From Conoideocrella luteorostrata (lineage: Eukaryota; Ascomycota; Sordariomycetes; Hypocreales; Clavicipitaceae), in NCBI GenBank assembly GCA_032433595.1, contig JASWJB010000066.1:98374-162373 (forward strand): a stretch of 64,000 nucleotides of DNA. Reading direction: 5' to 3'. The notes beneath the pieces were generated by a model. The model was not told where the DNA came from. It did no database searches and saw nothing but the letters and a program-made list of their open reading frames with translations. Of the stretch, positions 36,782-49,543 are shown one piece after another (position 1 is the first letter of the stretch; each line of letters begins with the position of its first letter). The translations under genes and the position numbers were made by a program.

Positions 36782-37827
36782 TTGTGTTTCCAAATACTCG
36801 AAAATATCTCTCTTGACGCTACAATTCTCCGGCTTACCCGCGTTCAAAAAATTTCGAGCCCTTGTTTCTCGAATCGAGAAGGCATGATGCTCAACGGAGT
36901 TTGTCGCGACCTTGGGCGACACGAGAACGGATTTTGCCGCACTTCTTGATGCGCATGCCAATTGCGCAGGCACTCCATTCAAAGCAAGTTATTGGCTAGG
37001 ATGACCATCTGGGGCTTTATAATTAAGTGCTCCTTTGCCAGCGTAAGAGGAGGTTCGGCTTGTGTACCCCGCTTACTTCTCGTATGAGCCACTCGATAGA
37101 AATAACAAGGAAGAGAGAAAATTGAAAAGAAAATTGAAAAAGCTAATTCATAGCATTTGACCAGTATTTGGGCAGCATTATAGAGCAAAATCCGCGGTAT
37201 TTGAACCCACGAGAATGCCCTGACCGTCTGGCTGTTTTTTTGCCGTGACTCCTGGGTACCTTGGGGAATTACCCTTTGGGGATTATCACGGGCAGAGGAG
37301 GCGAAGGTATCATCGCCCCAGTGAGCTCACTGACAATGACAACACAAATGAACCTTAATAGGAAGTATGGGGGAAGAGTAAAAGAGGGTATTACAGCTCA
37401 ACCTATGCTATGGTGCTGGACTCTTGCTCATGGCCCGACTCTGTCACCTGCCGCGATTCTCCGTACCCCGCCCAAGTGAGTATCTGCTCTGGCACAAATT
37501 CGCCACTGCGACCAATAGATCACAATAGATAATACGCAGAACCATCTGCCTGCCTGGATTATAGTATAACTACAGAGGACTCCGTACTCCGTACACAGTT
37601 CGAACGAAGTTTCCCCCAAGGTGCTGCTGGCGAATCGAAGCCACTGTCGTCTAGCGAAATGAGCCAAGACAAGAGTCTCAACCCCTTCATCGCCTCATTT
37701 GGCCACCCCAACGAAACCAATGTCAAACACATTCGACTGCACATACGTTCCTCCTGACTCCTGCCGGAAAAAAAGAGGTACTAGGAACTATGACTTCATA
37801 TTCTTTACATCCGTCAAAATAGAGTCT

Positions 37828-37867
37828 AGCACAGCACAGCATAGCACAGCACAGCATAGCATAGCAC
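37828..37867. repeat. AGCAC/AGCAT pentamer microsatellite
   Basis: Tandem AGCAC and AGCAT pentamers run up to the base before the start codon of the next gene, so they would lie in its 5' UTR or at the translation start. Confidence 0.85.
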
Positions 37868-39748
37868 ATGGAAGAGGCTCGGGCGTGGAGTGTTGGGCGC
37901 CGACCGCAAACCAGCCGCGCCGCCACCGTCGTCCCCGTATCGTCGCCACACCATGTCTCGACGAATCCCCGTCATCAACATCGTCACCATCAACCTCCTC
38001 CATCACCGCTTCGTCCTAGCAGGTCCGCCGCACAGCTTCGCCAGCAGTACCATTCACAAGATGCACCTCCCCTGCCACCAGTGCCACCACTGCCGCCGCC
38101 GCCTCATGCATCCTCATTCTCCCACTTGAGCGAGGACTTCCTCCCACCACCACCTCCCTACCAGGTCCGGAGAACCCAGAGCTCATCGGCCTTATCAGTC
38201 GCAGCCACAACAACAACAACAACATATTCATCCTCCCCACAACCAGGACCCTCAAAATGGAAGACTGCCCTGGGAGAAGCACAGTTCATAGCAGGCGGTC
38301 TCATCAGCAGACCCGCCGAATCTACCCGCCATTACACCATCATCCGGCACTCCCACGGACTGGTATGGTATAAAGGCCCAAAGACGTCCATATCCATCAC
38401 AATACTGACGGACGGGTCTGTCCCGCCCAACAGGACCGTCTGGCTCCAGGAGAAAGGATACTCCGGCAACATGGGCATGTCCCTCAAGGCGTTTATGGGC
38501 TCCAGAGGGAAATGGATCGACGTAACGCCTATTCAAGAAGCTCGCGCAGAGCACATCCCCGAAATGGAGGAGCGAGGCATTCAGCGCGACATCAAGAGAT
38601 TTGTGAAGAAGGCTTCAGGGCGACTGAAGAAGCACGTTGCCCGTGAGACGCACGTTTTGCGTATCCCCGCATCAGCAAGTGATGGCTACTTTCGCCTGGT
38701 GCTCTGCGGCGGCGACGACGACCCCAAGAAGACGCTGTGCGGAAGCCCAGTCTTCAGGATAGCCAGCACGTCCACAGACGTCTCTGTAGTCCGGGGCGCG
38801 AGCTTGACCACCATGCCGATAGAAATGGGCGTCAAGGTCGCCAGCACGGTGGGTACCCAAATCGTCAAGAAGTACACCGGTATTGCTGGGGCCGTGGTGC
38901 AAAGCCAGGCCGGTAAATTCGCAGCCAAGCAGTCCGTGAAACGAGCCGCTGCGGTAGCACACAAGGGATATCACGGGGTAGGGGGCAATGGCCTCCAAAA
39001 TACAGTCCAGGACAGCTGGCGGCGGAACCGGCAGGACAGCCATGGTCGGCTGTTAGACGAGGCTACCCTGACGACACCAATACTCGATGTCCTTGGGTCG
39101 GACGAAGGGCCTGAGAAGCCGTTTCCTATCAAGTTCGACGGCAGGGTATCCCGAGGAACCGGCCGCTCATCGGCAGAGCTCGGCATCCCCACGGCCAATC
39201 TGAAAGACGTCCCGGATCACATCACGTCTCGTCTCGGCGGCGTATTCGCCGCATGGGCCGCCATTCTCCCCGCGAGAGGCACGCCGCCCGACTCTCTATC
39301 TACCGACTGGCACGAAGCCATCGTCACGATCGCACCCCCACGGGACGCCCCGCCGTCCGTCGCCATGAGAAACAAAATCACAGTGTACATGGCCACCGAG
39401 TTTGATGCATTCTTTTTCGACAGCCGATTGAAGGTCCTTCTCATGGGGTACCTGCGCCCGGCGGCACTGTACGAGGCTACTACCGACGAGCGACTCGCCC
39501 AGCATGAGCAAGACGTGTTCGTAACAATCGCCAGCTTGGGACGGGATGACTGGCTGCCCCACGAGACAATCACGCGCATGAAGACGCTGAAAAGCACAAG
39601 GAGCTTCGGGGATCGCCTGGACGAGGCGACGGGGAGGGTGCAACAGACTGTAGATAGGATACCGCTGCATTGGGCCGGCGTGAGGTCGGAGTCTGCGTTG
39701 GCGAGGGATGCCATGATTGGGAAGGGGGGGATGTGGGTGCGACGATAA
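37868..39748 (+). CDS. Protein with degenerate riboflavin-kinase-like domain
   Basis: A single exon encodes 626 residues. Residues 1-125 are disordered, with Pro-rich runs (PPLPPVPPLPPPP) and a Thr run. Residues 130-400 form a conserved fungal region starting KWKTALGEAQFIAGGLI. From about 417 a riboflavin-kinase-like fold is clear: FDGRVSRGTG, then LGIPTANL (438-445), GGVFAAWA, and LKVLLMGYLRP. In real kinases the strand before the last motif carries a catalytic Glu and DFYG. Here the aligned positions are Thr505 and FFFD, so flavokinase activity is probably lost (inference). As I recall, fungal relatives carry database names such as 'LipA and NB-ARC domain protein', but I see no NB-ARC P-loop. 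Microsatellite DNA directly precedes the start codon. A later start is possible, because the first 60 codons are low complexity. Confidence 0.8.
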   Translation: MEEARAWSVGRRPQTSRAATVVPVSSPHHVSTNPRHQHRHHQPPPSPLRPSRSAAQLRQQYHSQDAPPLPPVPPLPPPPHASSFSHLSEDFLPPPPPYQVRRTQSSSALSVAATTTTTTYSSSPQPGPSKWKTALGEAQFIAGGLISRPAESTRHYTIIRHSHGLVWYKGPKTSISITILTDGSVPPNRTVWLQEKGYSGNMGMSLKAFMGSRGKWIDVTPIQEARAEHIPEMEERGIQRDIKRFVKKASGRLKKHVARETHVLRIPASASDGYFRLVLCGGDDDPKKTLCGSPVFRIASTSTDVSVVRGASLTTMPIEMGVKVASTVGTQIVKKYTGIAGAVVQSQAGKFAAKQSVKRAAAVAHKGYHGVGGNGLQNTVQDSWRRNRQDSHGRLLDEATLTTPILDVLGSDEGPEKPFPIKFDGRVSRGTGRSSAELGIPTANLKDVPDHITSRLGGVFAAWAAILPARGTPPDSLSTDWHEAIVTIAPPRDAPPSVAMRNKITVYMATEFDAFFFDSRLKVLLMGYLRPAALYEATTDERLAQHEQDVFVTIASLGRDDWLPHETITRMKTLKSTRSFGDRLDEATGRVQQTVDRIPLHWAGVRSESALARDAMIGKGGMWVRR

Positions 39749-41634
39749 GTTTGTGTCAACTCAAGCCAGTGACATCTCTTTACGGAGTACGGAGTACACG
39801 TAACTAGCAATTCGGCAATTCGATATTTCAGCTATTTGTCAACTCGTGCCTTGGTCATGCCAAGATAGTCACGTACACGTGCCAAGGCAAGCAAGATATG
39901 CTCACCGCACAGCCAGCTAGCTAATAATAGGTGTTATGTGAGAGATGCTGAGACATAGCAGCACATGCTGTGACGAACGAGCAACACCGTGAATATCTTA
40001 TCCGTGGAATACAGATCAACGTACAGCTAAAATACGTGTTGTTTCCCCTCAACTACACCAATTTTGGTCGCCAGTTTTTGTCCGCCATGAGAGCCTCCCT
40101 ACCCGCTTACGTAGTACAATACAATACAACACACACAATACAATACAATATAATATACTGAGTGCCATACCATACCATGCAATAACACATCTCCTCCCCC
40201 TTGCATTCACAGCCAAACCCCGCCATCTCCATCTCCATCACAATCACAATCACAATCACAATCACCATACACATCACCATCGCCCTCGCTCTCGCTCTCG
40301 CCCTCTCGCCCTCTGCTCCAATCTATCCGATACCCCGGACGCACATCTCATCCGATCCAGACCCACCAGTACCTGTACCCATCGTGGACACATCCACATC
40401 CCATCGCGAACATCAGTCGTAACCCCCCGTACCCAGCAGCGCCCCTCCCCCCGCTCCCCCCAAAAACAGCCCCCTTCCTGCTCAAATACCACCCACACAT
40501 TGCCACGAGCCATGATACCTCCAAAATATGCCTCTATTTGCTACATGCTGTATTTAGTTGTCACCTACGGAGTACTCCATCCATATCTCAGATCCAGAAC
40601 AGCACGCACACCATACACCACACAGCACACACCATACACCACAGATAAGCACACGTCACCGCCATTTCAGCCCGTCTCACTCACATAATCCGTACGCAGT
40701 AGCGCAAAGAGGCTTGCAGGTCGCCAGCTTTCCCGTGACTGGACAGCAATGCGGGGAAGAATAAATACCATACATAGTGCCACCAACCGGGTGGAACTTC
40801 CTTGCATGTGTTTGCTTTTTTTCGAGAACACATAATCCGCCAATGTATGGACTCGGTACGGGGTAACCATACAAGTCCACCAAACGTACTACACCCCTCC
40901 ACCCCCTCCTTTCCCACACGCCATGAGCACCGATTTTGCAGACTTCATTTCGCATTTCATAGTTTCACGCTTGCATACGGTCAACAATAACATAAAAACA
41001 CTCCTTCTCGAAGAGACGTTTTATTATCAGCTAGACGTTCTAATCTGAGCCTAGACCACCCCTTGTATCACATTGACCCCAACGTATGCATTTTTGCTTG
41101 CTTTTAGCCTCGATCCCGTATCAAATCGTTCCTATTGACATGCTATATGTCGTTTCGTCTCGTGAAAAAATTATAACATGTCGCTTAAACCCCGATGCCT
41201 GGTATCCCAAAACTGATACAGCAAGCCGTATGCCTGACCATCCATTGGCCATGCCATTCTCCAAAAGTGAAACCCCGGAGAGGACAAAAATTCATTACAA
41301 AGTTTTTTTTCTTTGCCAGACCACCAGGTCAAAAAAAAAAAAATATTAATAAAACCCCAAGGCCGTGATAATGACAAGAAAACGTGAAAATCCATAAGAT
41401 CAAATCATCTGAGTTGAGACTCTCGCAATGTGAATGCTGTGAACCTGCTGGAAAATCATCCGACAAAAACGCCAATAACCAAATTAAAAATCAACATCAA
41501 ACGACACAAATAAACGTATCTACGCAACAATCTCGTGATACGTTTAGCCTCCCGCTCATGTAGAAATGCAGTATTGATGGCATCTGAGTCGGGATACAAT
41601 GTATATGAGAGTGTTTTCAGCCATCCGTTGCTAG
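39749..41634. other. Converging 3' flanks, repeat-rich spacer
   Basis: No gene is supported between the two converging genes. The stretch contains a doubled TACGGAGTACGGAGTAC at 39781-39796, ACAATACAAT-type runs at about 40118-40155, the CAATCA hexamer run, and an ACACCATACACC-type run near 40605-40640. Confidence 0.5.
40239..40265. repeat. CAATCA hexamer microsatellite
   Basis: About four tandem CAATCA units are visible, followed by CTCGCT-type repeats at about 40281-40310. Confidence 0.85.
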
Positions 41635-44034
41635 TCATCCTTGGATGGCGGTTGCAGTATGCGCATCAGTAGTCCAAGGAAAGCGCTCAGAGACGACATC
41701 GCTTCCAGGTGTTCCAGATCCAGATGCCAACGTAGGGGGCGTCGTGCGTCCCATGTTAGGAGGTATGCCAACGGGCAAAGATTCTTGCAACACACTGGGC
41801 GCTGCTGAGTAAGTTGAAGTTGTAGGCGTACTGAAAGCTGGAAAATATTGAGTCATCGGTCCATAGTGGAAGTTGTGGTGAGTGGCACCACCAGCGTGAT
41901 GCCGAGGCGCTGGGCTCTCCACCAGTACTGGTGGCTTTGATCCATCCACTTGTTCTTTCCGTCCCTCGGGTGTCCCAGTCCCTGCCGTCAACGTCCCGTC
42001 TTTAATAGCAGGACTGGATTGTTTCGTTGCAGATGCAGAGCCAAACTAAAACCGAATCAATAGCAGTTAGCAAAACATCGCTTTGTTTCTTCAAAATCCA
42101 AAGGGGAAAGGCCGGCGTTAGGCCAAAGGCGAGTTGCACAATTGGTCAGGTGCCCGCTAGACCGTAGCAGGGAAATCCTTAACGTTGAAGTGGAGATCGG
42201 GGGCACGTACGAAGCAATACTTGTTGACAAGTTCCTCATACGAGGTGGTGGGAAGACTCAATGCAGGCGAGGCCGTCCCAGCGGATGAACTTCCGGGGAA
42301 AAGTGCCGGTGCGAAAGGTTCAGAACCCCGGACGTTTCTCTTCATGTAGAGGGTATCTTTCTCCTTCTCCTTGTCCTTGACTTGGCCAGGGTTTGTATCC
42401 TTGGCAGCCCTGACGGCGGCATCTAAAGATGCAGAGAAGTCGTAGCGGTTAGAGAAGGCGACCCCACTGGGAGACACCAAGTCTGCGGCGATATTATCGC
42501 TCGCTAGACTAGACGACGACTTTGACTTAAAGCGGAGACCGCCAGCGGAATCCGACTCGCCCAGATACTCATGAATAGGTTGGTCGAATTTGAACACACC
42601 AGCTCCATTACCGAATGCGTCCAAGGGTACAGGCATGGACATGGGCCGAAGATTGCTGTTAGATCTGCGGTTGCTACGAGGCAAGCCACCCACAGGTTTC
42701 GATCCCGCTCCTTGAAAGTTGTTCTTGCCATTCTGCGGTAGGTGCTTTTTCTTGAAGTCAACCTGGAAGTTGGTTGAGCTGTTGTTATCCCAATACTCCT
42801 GACCATTCACTGAATAACGGACACAGAAGAAGAGGGTTTTAGACTCCAGATTCGCCATGTCAGACAACTTGATGGTGAAGGTGAATCGATCATGGCTTTG
42901 TGGGCCTTCACGTGGTCGAATCTCATGGCTGTACTCAGCACTGACCTCTGATACAGTCTTCCAGTAATCCGTCGTGAAGCGACAGACGATTGATTTCTGA
43001 AATGACAGATTGGCAACAGCAACTGAGCCCAAGAGGGACTTCTGGTCACTAGACAGCCACACCTTTTCTAGCCTCACGGGCATCGACCTTCGAACGAGCG
43101 AGTCGTGAGGGAAGTTAGGAGTGTTGAGCTCCCATTCATATGGAGGGGTCTTTGCGACGCGACCGCCACCTGGGAAAGGATACTCTGAATCACTTTCATA
43201 GTTCTCCGCCGGAGAGGAGCCAGCGCTAACAGCCAGCGGTCGATCCACCTGTAGAAAGTGCCGAACATGCTCCAAGTGGGAGTCGAAGTGAACAGCCTTT
43301 GAAAAAACAGGTGTGCCCGGCATGCTTGACGGGCGACGATGACCACGGAGAGCAGGACGAACTAATTCGCCTGACTTTTTGCGGACCATCTGTGGCTTGC
43401 ACATCAAATCCTCATCCGTCTCCTCCTCAGAAGTGGACAACGAGCTGTTTGAGTTCTTTAGTATTGAAGCATGGGGCTCAGTCGCAGAGCGGACGTGTCC
43501 ATGTTTGCGGCTACTCCTGGGTTTGTCACTGATAGCACTTGTGCTGAGACTCACACGTAGAGACGGCGGGATAGTAACTGTAGGTTGTGTGTGTTGAGGG
43601 GGAGGTGTCGACGCCTTGATTGATGGGCTGAACGCTTCTCTCACATCCTTGAGCGCCTCTGACCGCCGACTTCTCTTCTCAGAAGATTCATCATCGTCAC
43701 TCCCCGATGTGGCGGACTCGGGGGGGGAAATTACTGCACCCTTCGGTATTAACTCGCACTCGTCCACCACAGGCGGGGGCGACTGCCGCACGCTGCCTCC
43801 CAAGTTCTTCGCCATCCCATTCTTCATATCTTCAGAGCCATTCGTTGCTGCCGGAGATGATGGCATATCACCGATGCCGTTGACTGACGGTGTTCGGCGA
43901 TGCTTGTTCAGATATGATGCGGAGCGCGGAAGGGACGGTTTGGGACCGGACTGAAAAGACGAGCGACGGCTCACATTGGGTGAGTTGGACGCTGAAGAGG
44001 CAGGTGATCGATGTGAAGGCGGCGTGTAAGGCAT
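41635..44034 (-). CDS. Glycogen-targeting PP1 regulatory subunit (Gac1/Pig type, CBM21)
   Basis: Exons are 44034-42211 and 42045-41635 on the minus strand, giving 744 residues. The 165-nt intron (GTACGT...TTTTAG) is in phase 0 and joins NKYCF to FGSASATKQSS. Without it the frame would run on with a sequence that does not look conserved. The start is the first true ATG (MPYTPPSHRSP). The N-terminal 240 residues are Ser/Pro-rich and disordered. An RVxF-type PP1-docking motif (KAVHF) lies near 246-250, and a CBM21 domain follows at about 318-428 (VWLSSDQKSLLGSVAVANL, then YWDNNSSTNFQVDF). Such proteins bring protein phosphatase 1 to glycogen to activate glycogen synthase (known of the family). 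The last 137 residues are low complexity. The frame stays open upstream of the ATG, so a non-ATG or upstream-exon start cannot be excluded. Confidence 0.9.
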
Positions 44035-44534
44035 TCCCAATGCGGGCGTGCCCCAGGGATGCAGATTAATTAGGATATGAAGTGGGGAGGGATGTCGACG
44101 TTGTGCAGGAGAGGGTGCGGTGGTAATCGACGAGATTTATCGTGAAAGATATCAATTTAATACATGTATTCAAAGGATGCAGCGCAACGTGAAATCAGGT
44201 GCCTAGAGAGCAGGTTCTCGGCGAGTCGGGAAAATGGTACAGCAATGCTGTGAAAATCTATGTCAGCCCTCAAGGTCCATAGCAAACGGAACCAGTGAAC
44301 ATGCAAAAAACAGCCATCAAGTGAAATGCTCAAGTACGGGCCTACAAGACTTACTCAAATGCTTGGGAGAAGATAGGGTCCTAGGTTGAGTGAAGATGAA
44401 GGCAACAACAGTATGCTTGGGCAATATTCCAGCAACCAAGCAATAACTGTAGAAGTCGACAAAATACAGGCAAGAACGAGCACCGAAAGGCAAGACCGAA
44501 GCTAACAAAACGACGAATCGAAAACGTTAACAGG

Positions 44535-44566
44535 CGTGGAAACGTGGAAACGTGGAAACGTGCAAA
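44535..44566. repeat. Octamer tandem repeat (CGTGGAAA)n
   Basis: Three CGTGGAAA copies and a fourth with one change (CGTGCAAA) lie in tandem, upstream of the PP1 subunit gene. Confidence 0.85.
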
Positions 44567-47500
44567 AGACGTTTCAATAAAATTAACCAGCAAAGGTCAA
44601 AGATATCTCAGTAAACGACGGCCGGGGCAAAATGAAGCCACGTTGGCGTCGGAGCGACGATGCTCAGATATTGTCGTCGTGGGATCCGATTGCGGTCGAA
44701 GCAAAAGTAGAGGCTGACCTCTTTGCTTCAACACCCGTTCAAGCAACCAACTCGATGCTGCGTCTCAACACAGGGCCGTGGGCCTCGAGGGGCGAAGATT
44801 GGAAGGGGAGAGGAGCTTTTTGAAAACAAAAAAAAGCGACTGTGAAGCAGAACGGAAGTTCACTTTCCACGGAAGTGATGGGAAGGCAGATGGTTTTGCA
44901 CTCGAGCCGCTTCCTTCCATTGGTGCACCCACCGTACGACACTAGACTGACATGGACCAGGACTTGGCGCGGACCGGGGGGGAACTGGTGGGAGGAGGCT
45001 TGGAGCGATGGAGGTGTCCGGGGGGGTGGCCTGGTGATAGCTGGGGGTGGGCAGACAAGAAAAACCTTTTTTGGATGGCACCTGTGGCACTCAACTTAAA
45101 TCACCTCAACTGGCAGCACGGTTGGAGCATGTTGGCGCTCTAAGAGAGCTAACTACACAAACTGGTTATGACGGGACAGAGCACGCGCCGTTTTGATGCT
45201 GGTCCTTTATTTTTTGTATTTCAGGTTTTTTCAACACGGTTTGTTGGGTGTGTGGGCAGATGAGCACCTCTGCGTACAAACACCATTCACCAGCTGGCTG
45301 CAATTACTGCCAACCTACGACCAACGGTCGACGAGGCACCGGCCGGAGGAATGAACGGGCCAGTCAGCACGTTTGATGATTTTGATCCGGAATACTGTTC
45401 TGGGCACTCCTGTACTCCGTACTCCGGAGTCGTCATCTATCAATTGGAATGGCCCGCACGTATGCACCTGACATAATCGAGGGAGCTCCGGCTGCCACTG
45501 TGGAACATGACGATGAGGTGATGCTCAACTGCAGAGCTCTGCACCTGTCGCCTCGCCCGGAGCAGCTGCAGGTCTGGACAAGGACCTGGAGATGCCGTGC
45601 AGACACGGCGGCAAGTGTGCGGTTTGGTTTGGTTTCGGTTGGGTTTATGGGGCAAACTAGAGCGTTGCGAAAAAGTCAGTCCAGGGCGTCCCCGATGGCA
45701 GCGGCTGATGTTTGGGCGCTTGAAATTGATGGGCTGGCTCGCTGGAGCTTACTGGGCTAGTGCGTATAGCGGTGGGGACGCCATAAAACTATCGTCGATC
45801 GCGGAGCGGGGCTCTCCGGGGTGAATTGGCCGCCGAAGCGAACGGCTCCTGGGCTCTTTGGCCTCTGGTTCAATTTCCATGTCTTGTTGCCATGCCTGCC
45901 TCCTTGCTGTTCAGGTTTCAAACCTTGTCCCAGACACTCTCGCTTGAGCTTTTAATAACAACACGTATGGATGACTTCATAGCCGTTCGTCCGCCACAGC
46001 CATTGGCAGTGGAAAGCCATTGAGGTGTACTCCGTACTCTGGACGGTACGGAGCAGCAGTCGACTGGCCAGTGCGGAGAAGCAGGATTGAATCACGGATG
46101 ATGTGGCTGTGCCATGTGTGCTCTGTGCGCCGCGATAGCACTCTGCCTTGGTATTATGAATATGCAGAAATAGTTCTCCAGTATACGGAGTAATCAGTGC
46201 TTAAATCACCTTGGAGCTGCAGTTCGTCTCCAGCTGACCAGCGCCGATCTGGCGCAAAGTGTACGGAGTAGTTGGTAGGTAAGACACGTACAATCACAAT
46301 ACTCAGTGGTACATAAAATCCACAGCTCCGTCCTCGGCTCGGCAGTAAACATGAGGCTGGCTGCGTTTGAGAGGAAGAAGCAAACGTCTGCCGCTGCTCG
46401 GTGTTTGGGTAAGTGCTCCTCCGTACTCCGTAGCACTTCAGTCATTATTTACCAGCATATATATGCCCATGTCGTCTCTTCCATTTTTTTTTTTTTTTTT
46501 TTTAACCTTCCGGAAGAATCCACATAATAATACTACTGATCACTGCCAACAGCTGTTCAATCCGTTGGAAGGTTTTCTAACTCACTGCGCTTTGTTGCCT
46601 CGTAGCCGTGTTTGCCGTCAGTCCCCGTCAACTTGCATCCGCCGTGTCCGGATTTCGCAATGACGGGTAGTCTCGCCACTCCAGCAGCCATTTGCCAATT
46701 TCCCTAGCAGGTTTTATTTCTCACAGTGTACGGAGGACGCGGTATGGGGGTGGCATGCTGCAACAAAAACCCTCAATTTCTCATTTCTATCCCGAGTAAC
46801 ACCATCATTTCTACAGTGCAATGATGACTGCGCGAACTCCATGACTTAACGTGCAAACGCGCCACGGTGGTCGATGTGGGTATTTTAGTATGCAGGCTTG
46901 GCTATCTCGACTACTCCGCTGCTCGCCATGCAAAGGGTGGCTGATGCCATGTCGTCCGTCTCTTGCATCTCAACCAACGGCCCTGGCGGCTGGCGATTTC
47001 GTTGTGGTGGCGTTTGCCGACGCACCAAGGAGTCGTCGACGCTTGCTAGCTCGTCCGTATCAGCCAATCTTGGCCCAGAACGGCCACACACACCCTCAAC
47101 CACACGCAACCACGCAACCACACCATCGCTCACCGTTTTTAACAAGGTGCAACCAGCCCAGACAGGTGAAAGCCGCAGGCACTGCTTCACAATCCGTATC
47201 AAAATCTGCATGCCTGTTGATGCCTCTTATCATCGAGGAGAGACACTTGAATGATGCGACATTCCCCTTGCGGAAATAATCAATCCAAAGACAGAGAAAG
47301 GGGCGCCTTTCAACTTGACATCTCCACTCTCGGCTGCAGCGGTCATCCACAATGTCTCCATCCAGAAGAACAGTTGCAATCGCGATGTAGAGAGATGATT
47401 TGCAATTTACTAGGCAAATCATCGTACTCGCCAAAAACCACAGGCAGGCAGCCGGAAGAAGAGATAAGGGAGAGGAGGAGAAAAAAGGTTGCTAGCGCGA

Positions 47501-48561
47501 CGCCTCGTCTGGTAGATGGAGACTGTGCCATACACCTTGACGCCGCGCCACCGGCTTGTTTGTTCGCTCTCACCGGTCTAGCATGAGTACGGAGCAAGTG
47601 GGCATGATATCCCCCGCCGTCGCTGCCGTGCTGTGTCTCCTGCTATGGAGTACACAACGGCTTAGATGAGTTCAAGTTTGATGCCTAGCACGACTTCGCC
47701 GAAGCTTGACGATTGGAATTTTGACAGGAAGATACGCAGTATGGGCCTTGCCTTTATAGCAACCAGGAAGAGCTGAGCGACATAAATTTCCCTCCGCGTC
47801 TTATTATTGAAGTCCGTTTTTTTTTTTTTCCTGGGGAGATAATTTTAGCGGATATCCAGCGCTTGAATAGCCCCAGTTGTTATCCTGCACCACATGGGGC
47901 CCATGTCCTTGTTAATTTGTATCATCGACCGATTCGCCTTTGTTGCGGATACGACGAGTCCACGATACCGCGGTCTTGGATATTTATTATAGTCTTACTC
48001 ACATATTCTGCCGCGTACCTAAGACAGAAAAAAAAATCCACTTTACGGCATCGTGACGTCGTTGACTTGACGTCAGCTCGGCATCTACGGATCTAGCGTC
48101 TGTACAGCACATGGGACAAACACTAAACACGGCAAAATACACACATAATACTGAAAAGTAGTCAATATCCCATGATGCATTCGCCTGCTCTATTAAATGG
48201 GATTTATCCTCCGGCGTCGCATTCGTTGACCCTCTGAACAAGCAATTGGGCTGACGAACCCCACCACAAATATCTGTTTCGTCTTGTCTGACTGAACCTT
48301 TCTGGTCATTACGGAGTAATTAAGCTGACAGATAGCTTGTGGGCCAACATACTCCGTACATAGGATAGAAAGCAAAGCCATGCGTAAGTCCAAGCAGGCG
48401 CAATTTGGCTTGGATGCAGAGGTGTTCGAGTATTGCACAACAGCCCTACTCCCAGCGTGGTCCCTCCGTACATACCAAGACACCCAGTCTCGCAAAAGAG
48501 CCGCGCTCACACGGGTGGTGTAATCACAATGGAACCCATACTACGGAGCATAGTGGTGATC

Positions 48562-48594
48562 ATCATCGCCATCATCGCCATCATCGCCATCATC
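48562..48594. repeat. 9-bp tandem repeat (ATCATCGCC)n
   Basis: More than three tandem 9-bp units are visible, preceded by ATCATC triplets. Confidence 0.85.
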
Positions 48595-49543
48595 AAAGAA
48601 CTAGATGCGCTAGGCGTCGGAAAATGGTGTCTTTGAAAGTCTTCGCTGGCGGAATGGGTGGTATTCAGCATACAGTGGTCGAATTTGAGCAAATCCTATC
48701 TTTGTCTTCCGTTGCACCGTCCAACAAAGCCATGTTGCCATGTCAGAGATAAGGAAAGTGGCGAGAGAGCCCCGCCCCGTGGGTCAGGGTTACTAGGGCA
48801 GGCTCTTTTAGACTGTCTTTGAGTGGGGCGCCAGCCGGACAGTTGCAGGCGGGGGCGTCGAGACATGCCATCAGCAGCGAAAAGCTCCAGTTTGCTCCAA
48901 TTTTCACATCGTCGTTTAGTACGAAGTACGGAGATAAACTATCGTTGTTTCAACAATCACTCGCAGCTCGCGAAAATGCAAGAATATCTCTCCACGTCTT
49001 CCTCCCCAAAAAAAATCCACATTGGGGTTGCAATACGGGGAACGAGTCGAGGGGCGGGGGAAGCAGCGTGGTCCGTTGGCGCCTTCAGATGAAAGACGAT
49101 GCTGACTCATTCCGGAATAGGTTTAACTGATACTTTTGACAAAGTCACAGTGGAAGTTTGCCCGGCTCGATCAGGTGCAAGCTTCAGTTGTCGCACATGT
49201 GCCCAGGTTGAGGAATGCGTAGACAATGCAATGGCCAAGCCAGATGTCAAGTGATTGGTCCAATAGCACGAGTGTTGCACGTCTTGCCAAGAAAAAGGAA
49301 GAATTGCCGCACACCGCACATGCATGGACAAAGTGCCAAGTACACATCGTCATGGCACAGCATCATTTAATGTACGAAAGACGTTGTGAGCTGACTGTGG
49401 CTGCATAACAAGCTATCGAATGACGAATGGCTGGCAGTGGCGGTGATGGTACGGCGTAGTTATATTCTTGAATCCCCCGCCGTACCCAAAAGTAATCACA
49501 TCGTCTTGTTTGTTGCTGGTGGTAAGTCGTGTTGCTCTTCACA

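Larger units (their letters stand above)
35922..37867. other. Spacer with CT-rich tract and one small frame
   Basis: No supported gene is present apart from the short frame listed at 36614. The stretch includes a pronounced CT-rich block at about 36322-36480, the TACTCCGTA double copy at 37579-37593, and an AGCAC/AGCAT microsatellite directly before the next gene. Confidence 0.5.
44035..49543. other. Gene-poor region, first part
   Basis: No gene can be supported. The first 500-1000 bp are probably the promoter and 5' UTR of the PP1 subunit gene. All frames are short, overlapping and unlike known proteins. Long T runs lie at 46484-46503 and 47817-47829. TACGGAGTA/TACTCCGTA copies are frequent: about 45413, 46028, 46185, 46263, 46425, 47588, 48310, 48352, 48470 and 48926. 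Two short tandem repeats are listed separately. Confidence 0.5.

Noticed and set aside
44035..44040. PP1 subunit starting at 44040
   Set aside because: The codon there is TTG. The first in-frame ATG is at 44034 and gives the conserved MPYTPP start.
46851..47586. Two plus-strand frames of 142 and 111 codons
   Set aside because: Composition is erratic (His/Gln/Arg-rich, derived from CAC/ACA-rich DNA), the frames overlap minus-strand frames of equal quality, and no domain is visible.
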